Below are positions 27,133 through 36,917 of a stretch of 64,000 bases of DNA, piece by piece. The translations under genes were made by a program, and so were the position numbers. The notes beneath the pieces were generated by a model. It saw only the letters and a program-made list of their open reading frames with translations, had not been told where the DNA came from and searched no databases. This stretch comes from Saprospiraceae bacterium. Its GTDB lineage: Bacteria > Bacteroidota > Bacteroidia > Chitinophagales > Saprospiraceae. Where the stretch lies: the NCBI GenBank assembly GCA_020629715.1, contig JAHDCU010000001.1:558001-622000 (forward strand). The letters are read 5' to 3'. Each line of letters begins with the position of its first letter. The stretch's first letter is position 1.

Positions 27133-27522
27133 TTATGAAATTAATTCGGCGTATGCCTCAGAAGTTAGGAGTCCTTCAATTTGATCTTTATTAGTAATTA
27201 GGATTTTCACGATCCAACCTTTGCCGTAAGGGTCTTCATTGATAGCACCAGGATTGTCCACCTCATCTTCATTTAATTCATCGTTAAATTCAAGTACCTT
27301 TCCATCTATCGGCATAAACAGATCAGATGTGGTCTTTACGGCTTCGACAGTACCAAATACATCGCCTTCACTAACTTCATCGCCTAGGGTGTCCACTTCG
27401 ACGTAAACTAACTCTCCTAATTCTGATTGGGCAAAATCTGTAATGCCAACGTAAGCAAAGTTATCTTCAACTCTAACCCATTCGTGGTCTTTCGTATAAC
27501 GGAGTTCGCTTGGAATATTCAT
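27133..27522 (-). CDS. gcvH: Glycine cleavage system H protein
   Basis: A 129-residue lipoyl carrier. The lipoylation lysine is Lys63 in GTVEAVKTTSDLFMP. It shuttles the aminomethyl group between the P-protein (gcvP, 17528) and T-protein of glycine cleavage. It is 49 bp downstream of citrate synthase and 41 bp upstream of the vanZ-like gene. Confidence 0.96.
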   Translation of the reverse strand: MNIPSELRYTKDHEWVRVEDNFAYVGITDFAQSELGELVYVEVDTLGDEVSEGDVFGTVEAVKTTSDLFMPIDGKVLEFNDELNEDEVDNPGAINEDPYGKGWIVKILITNKDQIEGLLTSEAYAELIS

Positions 27523-27571
27523 ACCCTAAAGTCTATTGTTGGTTTTTATAAAAAAATTTGGGTTCTTATTA

Positions 27572-28870
27572 TTAAACTAGTGCTTTCATTGCCTTGTAAG
27601 TCATTGACTTCGGTCTCTCTAGAGGGAATCCTAGTGCTCTAGACCAACACAGTGCTGAAAGTACTCCCAATGCTCTGGAGACTCCAAATAGTACGGTATA
27701 ATAACTATACTCTTTAAGTCCGTAATGTACTAACAATGCTCCTGAATGAGCATCTACATTTGGCCAAGGATTTTTGACCTTTCCTAATGCTCCTAATACT
27801 CTTGGCACAATGTTGAATAGCTGCCATACAATATTTACGTAGTCATCATCTTTGATATACTCTTCTGCAAAGACTTTTTGTGCCGTAAATCTTGGATCAG
27901 GTTTACGTAACACAGCATGGCCGTATCCTGGGATTACCCGTCCTGAGGCTAAGGTATCGTTGATATATTTTTCAATGGCTTCATCCGTAGGCTTTGTAGT
28001 TCCAAGACTATCTACCATAGCGAATATCCACTTGATTACTTCTTGATTGGCTAGTCCATGTAGGGGACCAGCTAGAGAATTCATACCAGCGGCAAAAGAT
28101 AAGTACGCATCACTCAAAGTACTACCTACAAGATGTACTGTATGTGCCGATGCATTACCACCCTCATGATCAGCATGAATCGTGAGATATAATCTCATTA
28201 AACTTTTGAAATCAGCGTCTTCTATACCCAACATATGTGCATAATTAGCAGACCAGTCTTGGTCCTTTACTGGGGCGATATGCTTATCATTATGATATAC
28301 GCGTCTATATATATATGCTGCTATTCTTGGCAGCTTAGCGATCAGATTCATCGAATCCTCATATGTTGCATCCCAATAATCATTCTTATTAAGGCCTTCT
28401 GCATATTTTTTAGAAAAAATACTTTCTGTCTGCAATGCACTTGCTGCAATACTAAACTGTGCCATCGGATGTGTAACTTTTGGCAAAGCATCTAACGCAT
28501 CGAACACATATTGTGGGACATCACTTCTTTTTTCCCATTCAGCAGATAACCATTTCACCTCTTCCTGAGAAGGAATTTCATCTACGAGCATCAACCAGAA
28601 AAGTCCTTCCGGTAGTGGTTCCTTCCCGCCATCTACTTTTGGCAATTTCTCCTTCAATTCAGGAATTGAATAACCTCTAAAACGAATTCCCTCCTCTGCA
28701 TCTAACTGAGAGGTTTCCCATATCATACTTTTCACTCCTCTCATACCTCCGAAAACTTGTGAAAGCTTCACCTCATCCACGACCTTATGTCCGTGCTCTT
28801 TACTAAATGCTTTCATTTCACTTTTTAGGGCTGCTGCCTTCTCCGCAAATTTTTTCTTTAATGGGTCCAT
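27572..28870 (-). CDS. gltA: Citrate synthase, eukaryote-like type
   Basis: A 432-residue citrate synthase, condensing oxaloacetate and acetyl-CoA. The catalytic His is in the PGYGHAVLRKPDPRF segment and the catalytic Asp in NVDAHSGALL. The N-terminal extension and the FRGYSIPELKEKLPK segment follow the mitochondrial/eukaryote-like type rather than the E. coli type II enzyme; this form is common in Bacteroidota. It heads a run with gcvH, vanZ and tonB. Confidence 0.95.
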   Translation of the reverse strand: MDPLKKKFAEKAAALKSEMKAFSKEHGHKVVDEVKLSQVFGGMRGVKSMIWETSQLDAEEGIRFRGYSIPELKEKLPKVDGGKEPLPEGLFWLMLVDEIPSQEEVKWLSAEWEKRSDVPQYVFDALDALPKVTHPMAQFSIAASALQTESIFSKKYAEGLNKNDYWDATYEDSMNLIAKLPRIAAYIYRRVYHNDKHIAPVKDQDWSANYAHMLGIEDADFKSLMRLYLTIHADHEGGNASAHTVHLVGSTLSDAYLSFAAGMNSLAGPLHGLANQEVIKWIFAMVDSLGTTKPTDEAIEKYINDTLASGRVIPGYGHAVLRKPDPRFTAQKVFAEEYIKDDDYVNIVWQLFNIVPRVLGALGKVKNPWPNVDAHSGALLVHYGLKEYSYYTVLFGVSRALGVLSALCWSRALGFPLERPKSMTYKAMKALV

Positions 28871-29121
28871 GGTGTCTAGATATCTTTATTCTATAATGGT
28901 TTTCTTATCCTTATGGTTTATCACCTTCAATACTTATTATTTAACCTCAAGATGTAAATCGCAGTCATCAAATAAGTACACATTACATTAGAATACGAAT
29001 TATTGTTTGCCTTACTACTGATATATCAATTTTACTCTCGTAATTTGCCACAATAATACTAAGCATATTGCATAAAATTCACTGTTTGAAGAATTTTGAC
29101 AAAATCAATTGACCACAACAT

Positions 29122-29697
29122 ATGATCCTTATAGAAGACATACTGGTGAATGAAGATATAGTGAGCGAAAACTTCAAATGCAACCTCAATGTATGTAAGG
29201 GCGCCTGTTGTATAGCAGGAGATTATGGTGCACCATTAGATAAAGAAGAACTTAAGCAGATAAAGAGTTACGTGCAAGTAATCTGGCCTTACTTGTCGGA
29301 GAGATCGAAGAATCTTTTAGAGCTACAGGGATACTCGAGATATTTCGATGCTGCTAAGCTAGAAGGTACACCATTACATGAGGACGGTGCTTGTGTCTAT
29401 CTTATAAAGGATGAAAAAGGTTGGAACCGCTGTGCATTTGAATATGCCAATGAAAAAGGAGAATTAGATTTTAAAAAACCAAAAAGTTGTCATCTCTATC
29501 CAATACGTGTACAAAAAGATAACTTAACGAATTTCAGGACTTTAAGTTATAATCGCTGGGAAATCTGCAGCGCAGCTTGTGACTTAGGCTTGAAAGAGCA
29601 GGTCCCGCTTTACCAATTTTTAAAGGAAGCGATTATCAAATCTTTTGGAGAAGAATTTTTTGAGGCACTTGATGCTGCTGCCAAAAGAGATCAATAA
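29122..29697 (+). CDS. DUF3109-family cysteine-rich protein
   Basis: A 191-residue protein of the DUF3109 family. Cysteines cluster as CNLNVCKGACC (about residues 20-30), then AC/RC around 90-105, SCHLYP (about 132) and CSAACDLG (about 153-158), so it probably binds zinc or an Fe-S centre, like the related YkgJ family. It is divergent from citrate synthase across 251 bp that hold no other gene. No function is proven. Confidence 0.75.
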   Translation: MILIEDILVNEDIVSENFKCNLNVCKGACCIAGDYGAPLDKEELKQIKSYVQVIWPYLSERSKNLLELQGYSRYFDAAKLEGTPLHEDGACVYLIKDEKGWNRCAFEYANEKGELDFKKPKSCHLYPIRVQKDNLTNFRTLSYNRWEICSAACDLGLKEQVPLYQFLKEAIIKSFGEEFFEALDAAAKRDQ

Positions 29698-29795
29698 CAG
29701 ATAAATTTATTCTATAGAATTTAGATGTTTTGGACAATCATTATACACAGAGCTTTCAGCTGGCATACATTATAATGCAATCGGAAAGTCAATTA

Positions 29796-29826
29796 TTTGA
29801 AAACTTCGCTAAAGCTGCTACCTTTG
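29796..29826 (+). promoter_or_regulatory. Bacteroidota-type promoter of the PpiD-like gene
   Basis: TTTG at 29796-29799, a 19-nt spacer, and TACCTTTG at 29819-29826 match the Bacteroidota -33/-7 consensus exactly (TTTG-N19-TAnnTTTG). Transcription should start about 7 bp further on, leaving roughly a 55-nt leader before the ATG at 29890. Confidence 0.75.
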
Positions 29827-29889
29827 CACGGCTTTAGAGGAGCTGGTCATGTATAGCTCGCTCATTATATAAAATAAGACATCAAAATA

Positions 29890-32004
29890 ATGGCTTTAAT
29901 AGGTAAAATCAGACAGAACTTTTGGTTTGTATTAATCCTGCTAGGATTTGCATTACTTGCATTTATCCTCATGGATATGACTAGTGCAAATAACAGAGGC
30001 GGAGTAAGTATCTCAGCTGGGTCTATCAATGGTAAGGAAATTGATATGAGAGACTTCCAAAGAACCCAAAGTATTCTTTACAGTGGTTCTGGGGCAGATC
30101 AAGGAGCAATTAAAAATGCAGTTTGGGATTATTTTGTAGAAGATGCTATCATAACGGAAGAAGCCGAGGGATTAGGATTGTCTGTACCAACGCAGGAACT
30201 CATGGATCTACAATTCGGAGCAAATCCTAGTCCAATTATCAGACAAAATTTTGCTGATCGTGCAACTGGACAGATAAACAGACAAGTGCTGAATACTTAC
30301 AAAACTGCAATAGAGGAAGGGACCTTTGACAATGAACAACAAAGACAGTTCTGGAAGCAACAAGAAAATCAAATCGTAAAGACAAGATTACAAGAGAAGT
30401 TAAATGCAATGGTATCAAAAGCCATGTATACTCCAACTTGGATGGTAAAAGAAAACTACAAGCATAATAATCTAACTGCAGATGTAGCAATGGTTAAAAT
30501 TCCTTTTTCAGCGGGTGGTGACGTAGATGTCACAGATGCTGATGTATCGAGTTATATAGCCGATCATGCGTCTGAGTATGAGATCAAAGAAGAAACGAGA
30601 GTTGGAGAATATATTGTTTTTGATATCACTGCTACGGCTGCGGACTCCGCTGTTCACTTAAATACTGCTACCGAATTGGCAGCTCAATTCAAGAACAGTC
30701 AAAATGATAGTATTTTTGCGATATCTAACGGAGGATCTTATGTAAATTACTACTACAAAACAGAAGAGTTACCAGCATCTATACAAGATCAAATTGCTTC
30801 TATGGAAGTAGGTGATGTATATGGGCCATACCAAGAAAATGGAGCTTACAACACTTTTAAACTATCTGATAAAGCTATCGTACCTGATTCAGTAAAGGCA
30901 AGTCATATACTAAGAAATGTAGACCCAACTAATCCAACTAGCCTAATCGAAGCAAATAATCTTATTGACAGTCTGAAAACTCAGCTTGAAGCTGGCAACG
31001 GAAATTTTGCAGAGCTTGCCACTGCTAATAGTCAAGATCCTGGAAGTGCAGCAAAAGGAGGTGATCTAGGATATTTTGTACAAGGGACTATGGTTCCTGG
31101 ATTTAAGGATGCTTGTTTTTACTATGGTAAGGAAGGTAATTACTATAAGGTGCAAACTCAGTTTGGAATTCACTTGATTTACATAGAAGATCAAAAGTTT
31201 TTAAATAGAGAACCTAAATTTAAATTAGGTTTCACTAGAACTGCTATCAAACCAACTGAAGGAACACAAGAGGCTGTGAATACAAGAGTAGCAGACTTAG
31301 TAGGAGAAAATAGAGACTTAGCATCTTTAAAAGAAGCTATAGCTAGCGATGCTACACTCTCGACTGTAACCACAACTGAACTAAAACAATCAGACTACAT
31401 CATCGGTAATCTTGGTGGAGGTATCACCAGCGAAAATATAGTATCTTGGTTATTTGATGGCGATAATAATGTAGGTGATGTCTCTCCAGAAGTATACAAC
31501 TATCAAAATCCGCAAGAATATTATTACAACAAAGCAGTTGCTGTAGGATTAAAAGCGATATACCCAGCTGGCTTACCTAAAGGCGAAAGAGCTATGAATC
31601 TGGTAGAGACTAAGGTAGCCAACATGTTGAAAGGAGAAGCAATAGCAGCTAAAATAAGCTCAACAGATCTTGCTTCAATCGCATCAAGTTTCAATACCAC
31701 TGTAGATACGATTAAAAATCTAAAAATGATCACTGCCAGTCCTGACGCCTTAAATGGTGCTCCAAGTGCTGTAGCTGCAGCCTATGCTCAAAATGATGGT
31801 GACGTTTCTAAACCAATCATCGGAGAAGATGGCGTATACTTAGTAAAGACCATTACTAAGTATGCAGCTCCAGATGCAACTAACATACCTCAACTAAGAT
31901 CAGTACAAAGCACTGCTGCAAGATCACAAGTCAACTTCCAACTCATACAAGCATTGAAAGAAGGAGCTGACATAGAAGATGAAAGATTTGCTAATGGCCT
32001 CTAG
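29890..32004 (+). CDS. PpiD/SurA-like peptidyl-prolyl isomerase, membrane-anchored
   Basis: A 704-residue foldase with one N-terminal membrane anchor (about residues 13-33), a SurA_N_3-type chaperone domain, and a parvulin rotamase domain at about residues 334-438 (VKASHILRNVDP...FAELATANSQDPGSAAKGGDLGYFV...FGIHLIYIED). The large C-terminal half is helical. It should help fold outer-membrane proteins in the periplasm. A canonical promoter (29796) and a terminator (32030) enclose it, so it is a single-gene unit. Confidence 0.9.
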   Translation: MALIGKIRQNFWFVLILLGFALLAFILMDMTSANNRGGVSISAGSINGKEIDMRDFQRTQSILYSGSGADQGAIKNAVWDYFVEDAIITEEAEGLGLSVPTQELMDLQFGANPSPIIRQNFADRATGQINRQVLNTYKTAIEEGTFDNEQQRQFWKQQENQIVKTRLQEKLNAMVSKAMYTPTWMVKENYKHNNLTADVAMVKIPFSAGGDVDVTDADVSSYIADHASEYEIKEETRVGEYIVFDITATAADSAVHLNTATELAAQFKNSQNDSIFAISNGGSYVNYYYKTEELPASIQDQIASMEVGDVYGPYQENGAYNTFKLSDKAIVPDSVKASHILRNVDPTNPTSLIEANNLIDSLKTQLEAGNGNFAELATANSQDPGSAAKGGDLGYFVQGTMVPGFKDACFYYGKEGNYYKVQTQFGIHLIYIEDQKFLNREPKFKLGFTRTAIKPTEGTQEAVNTRVADLVGENRDLASLKEAIASDATLSTVTTTELKQSDYIIGNLGGGITSENIVSWLFDGDNNVGDVSPEVYNYQNPQEYYYNKAVAVGLKAIYPAGLPKGERAMNLVETKVANMLKGEAIAAKISSTDLASIASSFNTTVDTIKNLKMITASPDALNGAPSAVAAAYAQNDGDVSKPIIGEDGVYLVKTITKYAAPDATNIPQLRSVQSTAARSQVNFQLIQALKEGADIEDERFANGL

Positions 32005-32029
32005 CCGTTTTTAACTTAAGTATATAACT

Positions 32030-32067
32030 AGGCCTAATTTCGCATTTTTCGAGATTAGGCCTTTTTT
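32030..32067 (+). terminator. Rho-independent terminator
   Basis: AGGCCTAAT pairs with ATTAGGCCT; inner TTCG/CGAG bases extend the stem; six T follow. It ends the PpiD-like transcript. Confidence 0.85.
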
Positions 32068-32114
32068 ATTTATATCATTTACAATTGGTTAAAGCATCTC
32101 ACCGTTATACACCT

Positions 32115-32741
32115 ATGTTTTCAAAAGCACTCATATATAGCCTTTTATTGTTGTGTCTCTGTAGTTGTCAAGATAGTTTGCAAAAGGTAGAGATATACAA
32201 TGAAAATAATCAACTAGACAGCATGTACTACGTTGATACTAAAAATCAGAAACAAGGACTTTTATACAAATATTATGCTGATAATAGTATCTCACTTCAA
32301 GAAGAGTATACCGATGGGGTAAAACATGGACAGCGCATATTATTTCACCCAAATGGGAAAAAAGAAATCGTAGCGCAATATGTAAACGGTAATATAGATG
32401 GTCCCTATAAGGAATATGATAAACAAGGAAATCTACATATCGAAACGCAATATGTGGAAGGAGTATTGGCAGGAACCTTCAAGAAATACTATCCCACTGG
32501 AAAGCTGCAAGAAGAAGTAAGCTTTGAAAACAATGAAGAAAACGGTCCATTTAAAGAATATTACGATAATGGCCAGCTACAATGGGAAGGGAATTTTCTC
32601 AACGGAGACAATGAGATAGGATTACTTATCGAATACTCAGAAAAAGGAGATACCTTGAAAAAAATGTGGTGCGATAGTATGTCGCTTTGCAGAACATTTT
32701 GGTCTTTAGAAAAAGGAAAAATATTAGATATTGAAATCTAA
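32115..32741 (+). CDS. MORN-repeat (YwqK-like) lipoprotein
   Basis: The ATG at 32115 gives 208 residues with a lipoprotein signal (LLCLCSCQD, lipid-modified Cys at about residue 19); the longer TTG-start frame would spoil this. The body is five or six MORN_2/YwqK-type repeats of about 22 residues, each of the form G-x-(Y/F)-K-x-Y-x-x-x-G-x-L-x-x-E. Proteins of this kind are often labelled antitoxins by homology to YwqK, but a structural envelope role is as likely. Its end overlaps the start of porQ by 11 bp. Confidence 0.78.
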   Translation: MFSKALIYSLLLLCLCSCQDSLQKVEIYNENNQLDSMYYVDTKNQKQGLLYKYYADNSISLQEEYTDGVKHGQRILFHPNGKKEIVAQYVNGNIDGPYKEYDKQGNLHIETQYVEGVLAGTFKKYYPTGKLQEEVSFENNEENGPFKEYYDNGQLQWEGNFLNGDNEIGLLIEYSEKGDTLKKMWCDSMSLCRTFWSLEKGKILDIEI

Positions 32742-33786
32742 ATATACACTTACCATTTTTGTCTCGTTTCTCATTCATACCCTGTATGCTCAGGTAAGTG
32801 GAGGAAGACATATTTATGAGTTTTTAAACTCTCCCTCCTCCGCAAGAATTAATGCGCTAGGAGGAACACTTTTAGGACTCCAAGATCGTGATGTAGCTAC
32901 TGCAATACTCAATCCCGCCGGTCTCAACTCGGAGATGCATAGGCAGATACATTTTAGCCATAACTTCAACTTTGCCGGAATATCTAATGGCACTTTTAAT
33001 TATGGACATTCTTTAGATTCTCTGGGATTAACACTACACGGTGGGATTCAATATATAAACTATGGCGACTTCATTGCATCCGATATAATCGGAAATCAAC
33101 AAGGTACGTTTAGCGGTGCCGAATATGCCCTAGTGGTCGGAGCGAGTAGAAAGATCAACGATCGTATCTATGCCGGAATCAATACAAAACTCATATTATC
33201 CAATTTTGAAAGTTATAGTTCTACCGGTATTGCATTCGACCTATCTACCATGTATGTAAATCCAGAGAATAACACTACATGGAGTTTACTTTTTAGGTCA
33301 TTGGGTTCACAACTTAGCACATATAATGATCAACGGGAAGCACTACCTCTAGACATACAAATAGCAGTCACCAAGAAGCTAACTCACCTACCTTTTAGAT
33401 GGTCGATTACCGCACATCAACTTCAACAATGGAGTATCCGATATGATGATCCAGATCAAGTAGCTGAAACAAATTTATTTGGTGAAACGGAAGAAGATAG
33501 TGAACTCGGAAATGCTATTGATAATTTCTTTAGACATATGATTTTTTCAGGAGAGTTTCTTCTCGGTAAAAGTGAAAACCTAAAGATCAGATTTGCATAT
33601 AATCATCTCCGTAGACAGGAATTGAAAGTATCTGAATTCAGAAGTTTTGGAGGTTTTTCACTAGGGTTTGGCATCAAGATCAGGAGATTTTCATTTGACT
33701 ATGGGGTCGGGTATCATCATCTCGCAGGTAGTACTAACCAAATAAGTATTTCTACTAATCTATCAGAATTTAGTAAGAAAATATAG
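32731..33786 (+). CDS. porQ: Type IX secretion system protein PorQ
   Basis: A 351-residue FadL-like outer-membrane beta-barrel with signal peptide (cleavage near residue 21, ...LYAQ). The mature start, GGRHIYEFLNSPSSARINALGGTLLGLQDRD...NPAGLN, is the PorQ signature. In Porphyromonas PorQ works with the sortase complex PorU-PorV-PorZ that anchors T9SS cargo; here the candidate cargo in the window is the protease at 3917. Start is TTG at 32731, overlapping the previous gene. Confidence 0.85.
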   Translation: MKSKYTLTIFVSFLIHTLYAQVSGGRHIYEFLNSPSSARINALGGTLLGLQDRDVATAILNPAGLNSEMHRQIHFSHNFNFAGISNGTFNYGHSLDSLGLTLHGGIQYINYGDFIASDIIGNQQGTFSGAEYALVVGASRKINDRIYAGINTKLILSNFESYSSTGIAFDLSTMYVNPENNTTWSLLFRSLGSQLSTYNDQREALPLDIQIAVTKKLTHLPFRWSITAHQLQQWSIRYDDPDQVAETNLFGETEEDSELGNAIDNFFRHMIFSGEFLLGKSENLKIRFAYNHLRRQELKVSEFRSFGGFSLGFGIKIRRFSFDYGVGYHHLAGSTNQISISTNLSEFSKKI

Positions 33787-33920
33787 CACTGCGTAAAAAT
33801 CACTCAATTGTAAAGTTGTTCTTTCGAAGCTCTCCTCAGCAAAGCACTATAATCTTGAATTTATCCCACGGCTAGAACTTGAAATAAAGTCCTATATTTA
33901 CTTTAGTACTATTTACAATC

Positions 33921-34847
33921 ATGATCCAACTAAACATTCAAGATGAGTCTTCAAGGCTCAAGGCCGTGGTACTTGGTGATGCCAGTAGCAACGGCCCAGC
34001 ACCGACAATAGATAAAGCATATGACCCTAAGTCGAAGGAACACATACTAGCAGGGACATATCCAACGAACGAAAATATGTTGCTTGAGATGGAAGCTTTC
34101 AAGCAAGTATTAGAAAAACATGATGTAAAGGTTTATCGTCCTGAAACACTCGAAAACTACAATCAGATATTTTCTAGAGATATAGCTTTCGTTATTGATG
34201 ACTGTATTGTATTGTCTAATATACTCCCAGAACGAGAGCGAGAAATAGAGGCTATCCAATATATCTTAGATAAAGTTGATGAAGAAAACATCATCATACC
34301 ACCCGAAGAGGTTCATGTGGAAGGTGGTGATGTGATGGTCTGGAATGAGTTTTTATTCGTTGGAACATATACAGGACTCGATTATCCTGATTATAAAACA
34401 GCAAGGACTAATGAGCATGCTGTAAAATTTTTAGAAAAAACCTTTCCAAATAAAATAGTCAAGAGTTTCGAACTTAGAAAATCCAATGAGAATGCTAGAG
34501 AAAATGCACTTCATTTGGATTGTTGTTTTCAGCCTTTAGGTAAAGATCTTGCTATACTGCATCCTAATGGATTTTTAGTAGAAGAAGAATATCAATGGTT
34601 GCATGATTATTTTGGAGCAGGGAACGTTTTCATCATCGATAAAGAGGAGATGTATCATATGAACTCTAACATCTTTTCCATTGCACCAGATGTGGTCGTT
34701 TCAGAGCGAAATTTCACAAGACTAAATGCATGGATGCGATCCAAGGGCATTACTGTAGAGGAAATACCTTATGCAGAAATAGCAAAGCAAGAAGGACTAC
34801 TCAGATGCTCTACTCTACCTCTATATAGAGAACCCAAAACTATCTGA
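33921..34847 (+). CDS. Arginine deiminase/DDAH-superfamily hydrolase
   Basis: A 308-residue guanidine-modifying enzyme (beta/alpha propeller fold). Catalytic features are FSRDIAFVIDD, VEGGDVMVW (about residues 131-139), ALHLDCCF with the catalytic His (about 197) and LLRCSTLPL with the nucleophile Cys296. Substrate may be arginine or a methylated arginine. It starts 134 bp after porQ and is 8 bp before ctlX, with which it shares the superfamily but little sequence. Upstream, TTG-N17-TACTTTAG (one mismatch) may be a promoter. Confidence 0.82.
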   Translation: MIQLNIQDESSRLKAVVLGDASSNGPAPTIDKAYDPKSKEHILAGTYPTNENMLLEMEAFKQVLEKHDVKVYRPETLENYNQIFSRDIAFVIDDCIVLSNILPEREREIEAIQYILDKVDEENIIIPPEEVHVEGGDVMVWNEFLFVGTYTGLDYPDYKTARTNEHAVKFLEKTFPNKIVKSFELRKSNENARENALHLDCCFQPLGKDLAILHPNGFLVEEEYQWLHDYFGAGNVFIIDKEEMYHMNSNIFSIAPDVVVSERNFTRLNAWMRSKGITVEEIPYAEIAKQEGLLRCSTLPLYREPKTI

Positions 34848-34855
34848 TCGAACTA

Positions 34856-35788
34856 ATGAAACAAGCAACTAATACCATCCTCATGGTAAGGCCGATTGGC
34901 TTTAGAATGAATGAGGAGACGGCTATCAATAATTACTTTCAACAAGATATATCAGCCGCTAATACTGAGATAAATAGAAAAGCTCAATTAGAGTTTGACA
35001 CATTTGCTGAAAAACTTAGAGATCACGGAGTTGAAGTAATAGTGGTGAGTGACACCAATGATCATGATACCCCAGATTCGATATTCCCTAATAATTGGGT
35101 TTCATTTCATGATGATGGTACCGTGGGCTTATACCCAATGTATGCCGAAAACCGAAGAACCGAACGTCGTCAAGATATCATCGATACGCTTATTTCACAA
35201 GGTTATCTTGTCAAGAATACAAAAGACTATACTCACTACGAAGCTCAAAATAAATTTCTAGAAGGAACAGGAAGCATCATCATTGATCGAGCTAACCAAA
35301 AAGCATATTGTGCTCTTTCTGGTCGAGCCGATGAAGGATTATTTAAAGTTTTCTGTAAAGATTTTGGTTTAAAACCTATAGTATTTACGTCATATCAACA
35401 AGAGGGTGATCAACGTCTGGCTATCTATCATACCAATGTCATGATGTGCCTAGGCGTAAAGCTTGCTGTGATATGTTTAGATACCATTGATGACGTTTCC
35501 GAACGAGAAAATGTAGTACAAAACCTCCAGGAAGATTATGATGACATCCTTGAAATCACAGAAGCACAAGTACATCAATTCGCTGGTAATATGCTACAAG
35601 TAAAAGGCAAGCAAGATGAATTATATCTTGTAATGAGCTCCTCAGCATACCGATCTTTAACAGCAGATCAAATACAAATAATAGAAAAGAGCTCAACAAT
35701 CATACATAGTGATCTAGAAACCATAGAAACCTGTGGTGGTGGATCTGCAAGATGTATGATGGCAGAAGTATTTTTACCAAAATCATAG
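34856..35788 (+). CDS. ctlX: Citrulline hydrolase CtlX-like protein
   Basis: A 310-residue guanidine-modifying-fold protein matching CtlX: N-terminal ILMVRPIGFRMNEETAINNYFQQ, PDSIFPNNWVSFH, FLEGTGSIIID, and catalytic Cys300 in SARCMMAEVFLP. The family hydrolyses citrulline to ornithine. It lies between the arginine deiminase-like gene (8 bp) and proC (54 bp). Confidence 0.85.
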   Translation: MKQATNTILMVRPIGFRMNEETAINNYFQQDISAANTEINRKAQLEFDTFAEKLRDHGVEVIVVSDTNDHDTPDSIFPNNWVSFHDDGTVGLYPMYAENRRTERRQDIIDTLISQGYLVKNTKDYTHYEAQNKFLEGTGSIIIDRANQKAYCALSGRADEGLFKVFCKDFGLKPIVFTSYQQEGDQRLAIYHTNVMMCLGVKLAVICLDTIDDVSERENVVQNLQEDYDDILEITEAQVHQFAGNMLQVKGKQDELYLVMSSSAYRSLTADQIQIIEKSSTIIHSDLETIETCGGGSARCMMAEVFLPKS

Positions 35789-35842
35789 GCAGCTAAGATT
35801 AATGGATTGGATTATCTTTATGAATTAAATTGAAAATAGGTC

Positions 35843-36643
35843 ATGAAGATTCTTGTCATCGGTGGTGGAAATATGGGACTTACATTTGCTCAAGGATTTC
35901 TCAAATCAAAGATTGTCACTCCAGACAATATGCTTATCCTTGAAAAATCAGCAAAAAAAGCAGATCAACTTAAAGAGCTTAATATTGGGACCGTACATGG
36001 TGAACCGGGATCTTGGATTCAAGCATGCGATTTGATCATTCTTGCCGTAAAACCTCAGGATATCCAAAAGCTGTTTGATACTATCAAAGACTACATTGGA
36101 GATCAACAAGTAGTGCTATCCATTATGGCAGGTGTTACGATTGATAAAATCAAAAAGGGACTGAATATCATCAAAGTCATCCGTGCTATGCCCAATCTTC
36201 CTGCTCAAGTAGGTATAGGTATGACAGCCTTTACTTCATCTGATGAAGTGACACGTATAGAGCTCGTCATGGTACAAAATCTGCTTAATGCAACGGGTAA
36301 AACCATCTACGTAGATCACGAAAATGATATAGATGCGTCCACTGCGATCTCAGGATCAGGACCAGCTTATGTCTTCTACTTTATGCAGGGTCTAATAGAA
36401 CAAGCCAAAAATCTAGGCTTTTCTCAGTCTGAAGCAGAGCTATTGACCTATCAAACTTTCAAAGGAGCAGTAGAACTTTACAATAAACATAACTATACCT
36501 GTGATGAGTGGATCAAAAAGGTAAGTTCACGAGGTGGTACTACTGAGGCAGCCTTTGAAGTATTTAATAAAGAGTCGATCAACGAATTATTCAAGCAAGG
36601 GGTGAATAGAGCCTATGAGCGCAGTAAGGAGTTAAGTGAGTAG
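35843..36643 (+). CDS. proC: Pyrroline-5-carboxylate reductase
   Basis: A 266-residue NAD(P)-binding reductase with the Rossmann loop GGGNMG (residues 7-12) and the family signature SGSGPAYVFYFMQGLIEQAKNLG (about 172-195). It makes proline from pyrroline-5-carboxylate. Being downstream of arginine deiminase-like and citrulline hydrolase genes, it may draw on ornithine-derived precursor; an ornithine aminotransferase is not in the window. Confidence 0.95.
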   Translation: MKILVIGGGNMGLTFAQGFLKSKIVTPDNMLILEKSAKKADQLKELNIGTVHGEPGSWIQACDLIILAVKPQDIQKLFDTIKDYIGDQQVVLSIMAGVTIDKIKKGLNIIKVIRAMPNLPAQVGIGMTAFTSSDEVTRIELVMVQNLLNATGKTIYVDHENDIDASTAISGSGPAYVFYFMQGLIEQAKNLGFSQSEAELLTYQTFKGAVELYNKHNYTCDEWIKKVSSRGGTTEAAFEVFNKESINELFKQGVNRAYERSKELSE

Positions 36644-36822
36644 TTTTTATTCGACATCGCGAGTTCTCGACAACTCGATTTAGCGACTTAGAGCGGCTTA
36701 TTTCATAATAGAATATTTAATCCATCCTGTCAGCCTAACCGAATTGAAAATATTGATAGCTGGATAGGATGTGCTTTCTAATTACTCAAATAATAATTTT
36801 ACCACATCTTAGATTCGCGAAC

Positions 36823-36849
36823 TCTCGAAATCGCAATATCTCGAAATCG
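36823..36849. repeat. Direct repeat upstream of glyS
   Basis: TCTCGAAATCG occurs at 36823-36833 and again at 36839-36849, starts 16 bp apart, immediately ahead of the glyS -33 box. Related CTCGA/CGCGAG words occur at 36656-36690. Possible operator or remnant of a dispersed repeat. Confidence 0.35.
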
Positions 36850-36858
36850 AGACTTCAA

Positions 36859-36890
36859 TTTGTCATCATCACTTAGTTAAGTTACTTTTG
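36859..36890 (+). promoter_or_regulatory. Bacteroidota-type promoter of glyS
   Basis: TTTG at 36859-36862, 20 nt, then TACTTTTG at 36883-36890, matching TTTG-N19/20-TAnnTTTG. The start codon is at 36918, so the leader is about 20 nt. Confidence 0.75.
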
Positions 36891-36917
36891 CCACTTCTTT
36901 AGAAAAAGTCAATAAAT

